Shown here: positions 58,998-64,000 of the stretch, piece after piece
How the letters are laid out: the number at the start of each line of letters is the position of its first letter
How positions within the stretch are numbered: the stretch's first letter is position 1
Assembly (NCBI GenBank): GCA_900088475.1
Contig: FLMG01001010.1
Span: forward strand, 62,001 to 126,000
Length of the DNA stretch: 64,000 nt
Direction of reading: 5' to 3'
DNA from: Hyphochytrium catenoides
Taxonomy: Eukaryota; Sar; Hyphochytriomycetes; Hyphochytriales; Hyphochytriaceae
The notes under the pieces: model-generated
Database searches by the model: none
What the model saw: only the letters and a program-made list of their open reading frames with translations
Told to the model about the DNA's origin: nothing
Program-made: the position numbers and the translations under genes

Positions 58998-61900
58998 ATG
59001 TCGTCAACGGAACCTTCGCCAGGGGGAACCTCCCATAACCCTCAAGGCAGCCAACAGACCCCCGTCTCTGGTTCTTTAGTGAGTCCATCGTCTCTCTTTG
59101 AGGCATTGCGGAGTGAGGATGCAGGCATACATCTCAAGTTGGTTAAGTGCACATCGTCGAGTTTCCTAGAGCCAGAGTATTTGCCAGATAACATCCAAGG
59201 GCCGGCCCTTATTCCGGGATCTCTAACCACTGACCTGGACAGCTTCGTTGACATGCAAGAAGGTGCCAAATCTATTGCTTTGTATCCTCCGTCCTGTGTG
59301 GCCAGCTTTCATATGCCTCTTGCAAATTACTGGCGGCTAACTTCTTATTATTCGGATCCTGCCGTCCACAGACATTATCCCGCCGTTCTTGAGCTATGTT
59401 CGTCCTCTTTTGTTTGTATCGTATAAGGGAAACTGCTGGTCATTCTTTGCTGTTGTCCGCGCCTCATTCGGCATCCATGGACTTTTGTTCCTTCAACGGG
59501 CAATCCTTGACACTGCGCTTACCATTGACGTGCAACCAACTCTCTTCGTTCTATGTCCCATATTTCCGGGCATCATTATGCTGACACTACACTCTTAGAG
59601 CCCTGGCTTCCCTCGCTTGAGGCAATAGAAATGCTCTTTGAGAGCTTGAATCTGGTAGAAGGGGACCGGGTGGTCTTATATGATGCTTACCAAGCACCTC
59701 TCAGGCCTAGCGGCGTCCTTTGGCACATAATCAGGGCGTATGGGTTCGACAATGTAAGAGCTACCTTGCTTTAGGATATCCGTCCATGCTATCCTTCGTA
59801 CCTCTAGCTTTTCCCCTTCCTACTCCTCAAATGTGTTTGACCTAAGGCAGTGCTAGCTCAACTCTAAGTATATGGCCCTTTCGTCACCCGCATGAACCAA
59901 TGTGCTTGGAAGGTGCGTGTCCTAGACGGTGGGCTGAAGTTGTGGCACGAGTTGGGGCTACCGCTCATCTCAGTTATGGAGAACGAGGAGCCAGAACCCG
60001 ATCTTGGCGACCAGCCGGTGGAACCCAATATCAAACATGCGACAGAATGGAGAGCAAGAGTAACAGATATGCTGAGAACTCTCACGCAGGAGGAGGAAGC
60101 TGCTCCACGGGTCAAGGTCCTGATTGCCGGAAATGAGGATCTTAGGCAGGAACATAAGGGAATCTTCCATGATTATCCCTTCCTCAAGAAAGCAGTAGAA
60201 GTTATCCAGAGGTATGAAGACTCATGGTGTTTTCTCTCTGGTCCTTCCCTTCTGACCTTCCATACTGATCACCTTCTCCGTGCATCTATCGCTCTCATCC
60301 GCCGGTGTCTGGCTTGACACTGACTCAACTATAATCTGTTGCTAATTACTTCCGCATCAGTGCGAAATTCTTTGCAGGCGAGAAATTGGCGATGCAGCAC
60401 TTCAGAGCTGAGGTGGCACGGTTAGGTAAGAGACATTTGAGAGAGAAGAGAAGGAGGAAGGGAGAGTCGTGAACGGAGAGAGAGGGGGCTGCTTTGAATA
60501 ATGTATGGGGTCAGCATGCGGTCCTTGCGTAAAGGAGTAAGCTTGAGAACAGAAGAGGGCAGAGGAAATTCACGAGGGTATAGTGGATACCATTCAGGAC
60601 AGAGATAAGGCCATTCTGAAGCTTGTCTGTCCATCCACTCCTTTGTAGGGGTAGGCAGTGGCAAAGTCCAACTGCTCATCGCGGCAGACGAGCCAATAGA
60701 AGGTGCAGCTCTGCATCTGGCGCTTACTGAGCTGAGACTTTCATCGTTGCTAGCTCCCATATCCGTCAGAATGCTTAGGTAAGCTTGTGCAGTACGTCCA
60801 TTGTTTTGTGCGTACTCAGGCCCCGTGAAAGCATTGTACTTGGATGAAGTCTACTTTGCCACAGTGCTTGAACTTCCTTACATATTGGATACTTTAGGCC
60901 TCTCATATCCGACTCGGTCATCTCTGTGACAACTTTACATGGCCCTTCTTACTTGTCCAAACTAGGTCTCTCTTGGAAGCAGCTACGGAACCCGATGAGA
61001 TCATAATGGAAGCTGGACCGGACAACTCCTTCGATGTCTCAGAGTCTCCTACGTCCCCCTCCGGCGGTTCGGACTCTTCAACGTCCTACGAAGAGCAATT
61101 TTTGAAGTGAGAACCTCCAGACCCACAAGTATTCTGAGTTATCTGCTTGTCCAGCACCCTACCGGCAGGCATTGCCTTTCTACGTCGTGGTTTTTTGAAT
61201 TTGCTTGATATCCGAGGAACGTCATTCTCTGACGCCGCTATCTCCCTATCTTCTACAAGCTGCCTTACTGGAGAGGCATTTTCCGGCTTCTTGGACTGCC
61301 ATGCCAACTAAGTTAGTCAATAGTCACTCAACGTCATGTCTTGTCACCTGTGTACAGGGAATGCCTTCGTTCTTTAAAGGATAGAACCACTTCAAGGGAC
61401 GAAAAGGAAGATGAAACTGCTGCCGATGTGAAAGACGAAAGCATTAGCCCAGATGCTTACTTCTACCTGCCCCCTTCGAGTACAAAGGAGGCGTTGATGA
61501 AGGTTTCCACTGATATCTGTGAGATGGTGTCCTTTATGCTTTCACCCCTCGGAGTTGGAGAGGTATGACATCTACTTCTGTGTTGCTGTTGCTTGGCGGC
61601 TCTGTCTCCTGTCTTGCTTACTTCACATTGCTTGGCAATCTCCGTACGTCCTTCTATTATATTGCCTGAGACTTGGTCTACTTCACTGGTCGTATCCGGG
61701 TTGTGTCTGGTGCCCGTTTTCGTCCCTCTATAGTTGTCTCTCCTTCTCCCTTGCACACTTCTATCATTGTAACGTTGCTTTCCCCTCTCTCGTATGGTAC
61801 TCTATATAGGAGCAGGCGGCATCCGAATCTTCAGACCTGGAGACAATTTTCCAGTACGCAGTCGAGTCGGCATCTGAGCGGGTCTACAAAGACCATGGAG

Positions 61901-64000
61901 TCAATGAGGCTCGCATGGCAATGTCAATCCATAAGTATGTTGACAAACTCGGGGACACGAAGTGTACGGTAAGAGGCAAAATTGTCGAGCACTCGTTCTG
62001 GAGTATGGCCTTCGCGTTTCTCCGTCCTGCTGTGGACTGGCGTTGCACATCTGTACCTCTCTTGGGGTTGGTTTAGTCCGCTTGTGGTCAACTCTTCTGG
62101 GCAGTTCCTTCTGCCCTCTGCAATCTAGCTCTAAGATAAAATACGGCCGTTAGGACCTTCTGAGGAGGGTGAGCAGCCTCATCACCAGCGTCGGAAAAAT
62201 TGACCGATTTGTAGAGGTAAGGGCAACTTTCCTTATTTTGAGGGTAGCCAGACGTTACTTTTTCTTCGAAGGATATCCAGGACGTCCTCTGACAGTCGTG
62301 ACCATGTTCCCTTTCCCGTCGAGCAGCTCACAAATCCGATTGATAACGAAGCCCTTGCAACAGCTATTGATGAGCTGCATCAAAGAGCCTCAGAATTCCT
62401 GAAGGAGCTTGAACTACCAGGTATGCGGGACCCGCCACTTTTCTAGCCCTTGAGAGTTAGCATATATTTTGGTCCGATATGTGTGTGAGACAGAGAGAGA
62501 CAGACTGAAGAGAGAGCTCCCTACAAGTTGGTTACCTCCATAGGTGTAATAGAAGCAGTAGTCTTGAGTAACATGGTTCGCTTGCTTTGCATCCTCTATA
62601 TCCGTTCTCCCTCTGTCTCCACCTCTGTTGCCTTGTCTGTGCCAACAACAGACGTGAAAAGATTCCTTACCACTCTCCTCTTCTCTGGCCTCGCACAAAC
62701 GAAAACGCTGCAGATGATAAAAACACTGGTGAGGAAGCGCAATCCAGCTGGGACAATGTTTACTCGGGGGTCGCATACAGTTTGGGATTTCGCCTCCCTA
62801 ACAGGAGGAGGCGGAGGCTGCCTATTAAGGCTTTAAAAAAGAAGTTACAGAGTCTTTTTGACATCGTCGCCCCACTTTATCAGAGATCCAAACTTTCCCA
62901 CAAAGAGTTTACCGTAAGTCAATTCTCTCGTGCGCCACGCCCGTCGTCATTCTACGCTGAGAATATCAGTCTGAGCTTTCTTAATCTGTGTCGACCCTGG
63001 TGCTGCACATCCACAGCCTACTTGGCTTATCTATTGTTAAGCATCTCCCTCACGTTTTCACAGGCCTGGGTCGATGCTTCGAAAGATCCATCGGTGAGAA
63101 GTGTTGCTGAAGAGGTGAGATCTGATCATGCATTCTCATCCCAATCTACTCGCAAATAACCTTGGCCATGCCAGACCTTGAACAAATGGAAGATGATTCG
63201 GGAACGATTGGACAAATCAATCGTGGGGCTCACCGATCCGGCCTCGGAACATAGAAAGAGATTGGACTCAGACCTGTGTCGCCTGGTCCAGTCAATCCAG
63301 GTCCGTTGCTCTTCAGTCCTCCATGCGAATTGTGTTCGTTTCTCCATTGACAAACTGACGTTATGCTGTCTGACCTCCTTGTCTTACTTCCTCTATGCCC
63401 TTTTTCTCCGTCACGACCGTCCTGCTATATAATAAGGGTCATGCAGAGAATTTAGCTGGCAGTAGAGGAATGTATGAGGACGCCATCGAAGAGTTTTCTG
63501 CTGCCTTGAGTAAAATTCCAGCCTTTCATACGGTAAAGCCGAACAAGCCATGGTCGCAGACCTCACGAAGTGCCTTAGCCATAGCAGTTTTTCACGCTTC
63601 AAGAGCGCGTTCTAACGATTTTCTTGCGTCTTCCGTTGACAACATTGAACTCATGTTCTCCAATGACGGCAGACTGCTCTTCCACTCCTGGAAGGTAGGG
63701 CGGAATGCAAGATCCAGCTGGGACAGCTAGACGGTGCACGGGCAGACCTTACCAATGCTCTTCAGGTCACTGATGGTCACCTCTCTCATCTGCTTGATGG
63801 TTACTCTAAGCCCTTCTCTACCTAAGGCAGAATGCGGCCTGGTCATGCTCTGTTGTTCCTGCTGTCTACCTTGTGTCGTCTGTTCTAACAGCAACTTCGT
63901 TAGATCGATGGAGAACGCGTGCAGGCTACCGCTTTGCTTGGAAAGGTATTAGAGGCCGAGGAGGACTACGAGGCTGCTTTGGAATGTTACATTAAGGCGC
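58998..64000 (+). CDS. Rhodanese-like protein, probably continuing into a TPR region (partial, runs off the window)
   Basis: Sixteen exons fit in phase: 58998-59420, 59601-59753, 59913-60211, 60361-60425, 60649-60778, 60966-61106, 61358-61562, 61810-61968, 62154-62216, 62327-62420, 62714-62913, 63064-63114, 63175-63300, 63437-63532, 63673-63765, 63904-64000 (open). The first part has a rhodanese fold: LVSPSSLFEAL, GDRVVLYDA and VRVLDGGLKLWHELGLPLI. No CxxxxG/R active-site loop is visible, so catalysis is doubtful. The second part is helical and ends in TPR units: YEDAIEEFSAAL, QLGQLDGARADLTNAL, AEEDYEAALECYIKA. The joint is uncertain: exon 6 ends either at TGA 61108-61110 (404-residue protein) or at a GTGAGA donor at 61107 that matches the next acceptor. 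Exon 7 has no ATG of its own, which favours one gene. The exon 1 donor is also weak. Confidence 0.6.

Noticed and set aside
61086-61307. Minus-strand frame of 73 codons, basic and protein-like
   Set aside because: It lies within an intron or spacer of the plus-strand gene, starts without an ATG, and no partner exon was found. Kept out of the gene list but it could be a small antisense exon.

Overview
The window is nuclear DNA from an intron-dense unicellular eukaryote. Coding segments are interrupted every 50-500 bases by GT-AG introns, the spliced proteins are typical eukaryotic families, and genes sit about 0.3-1.4 kb apart on both strands. Hand splicing, with reading phase checked at every junction, gave closed reading frames for twelve complete genes; two further genes are described, one running off the right edge and one unresolved. 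The mix suggests a flagellated protist, perhaps of the alveolate/SAR kind: a central-pair flagellar protein, a PepN-type M1 aminopeptidase, a polypeptide GalNAc-transferase and a uS8 ending in FFY. This is inference; the sequence does not fix the species.

Layout. Bases 1-2.9 kb are gene-poor with a decayed retroelement pol fragment. At 2.9-6.6 kb (-) lies a MARCH6/Doa10 ubiquitin ligase. At 8.1-8.6 kb (+) is a 90-residue helical protein, then an acidic/coiled-coil/ankyrin protein (9.6-14.0 kb, +) and a 163-residue unknown (14.4-15.1 kb, +). From 15.2 to 26.9 kb (-) runs a 35-exon SPAG17/PF6-like gene. NAR1/CIAO3 (27.6-30.7 kb, -) is divergent from PepN (31.6-37.9 kb, +), followed by uS8 (39.2-39.7 kb, +), a single-pass membrane protein (40.3-41.2 kb, -) and an unresolved gene near 42.0-42.7 kb (+). 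A telomere-repeat-binding-factor-like gene (42.9-46.0 kb, -) is divergent from a GalNAc-transferase (47.2-50.8 kb, +). METTL5 (51.6-52.9 kb, +) converges with an SLX4-like gene (53.3-58.0 kb, -). A rhodanese-like gene that probably continues into a TPR region starts at 59.0 kb (+) and leaves the window.

The genes do not form one pathway. They cover ER protein quality control, flagellar motility, cytosolic Fe-S assembly, peptide turnover, translation (uS8, METTL5), O-glycosylation, telomere binding and nuclease scaffolding. The most notable architectures are SLX4 with an N-terminal FHA domain, a TRFH plus telobox-Myb protein outside animals and fungi, and the possible rhodanese-TPR fusion. Intergenic stretches carry fragments resembling Ty3/gypsy and other integrase/RT sequences, long CT tracts and short exact tandem duplications. 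I saw no CRISPR array and recognised no rRNA or tRNA gene.
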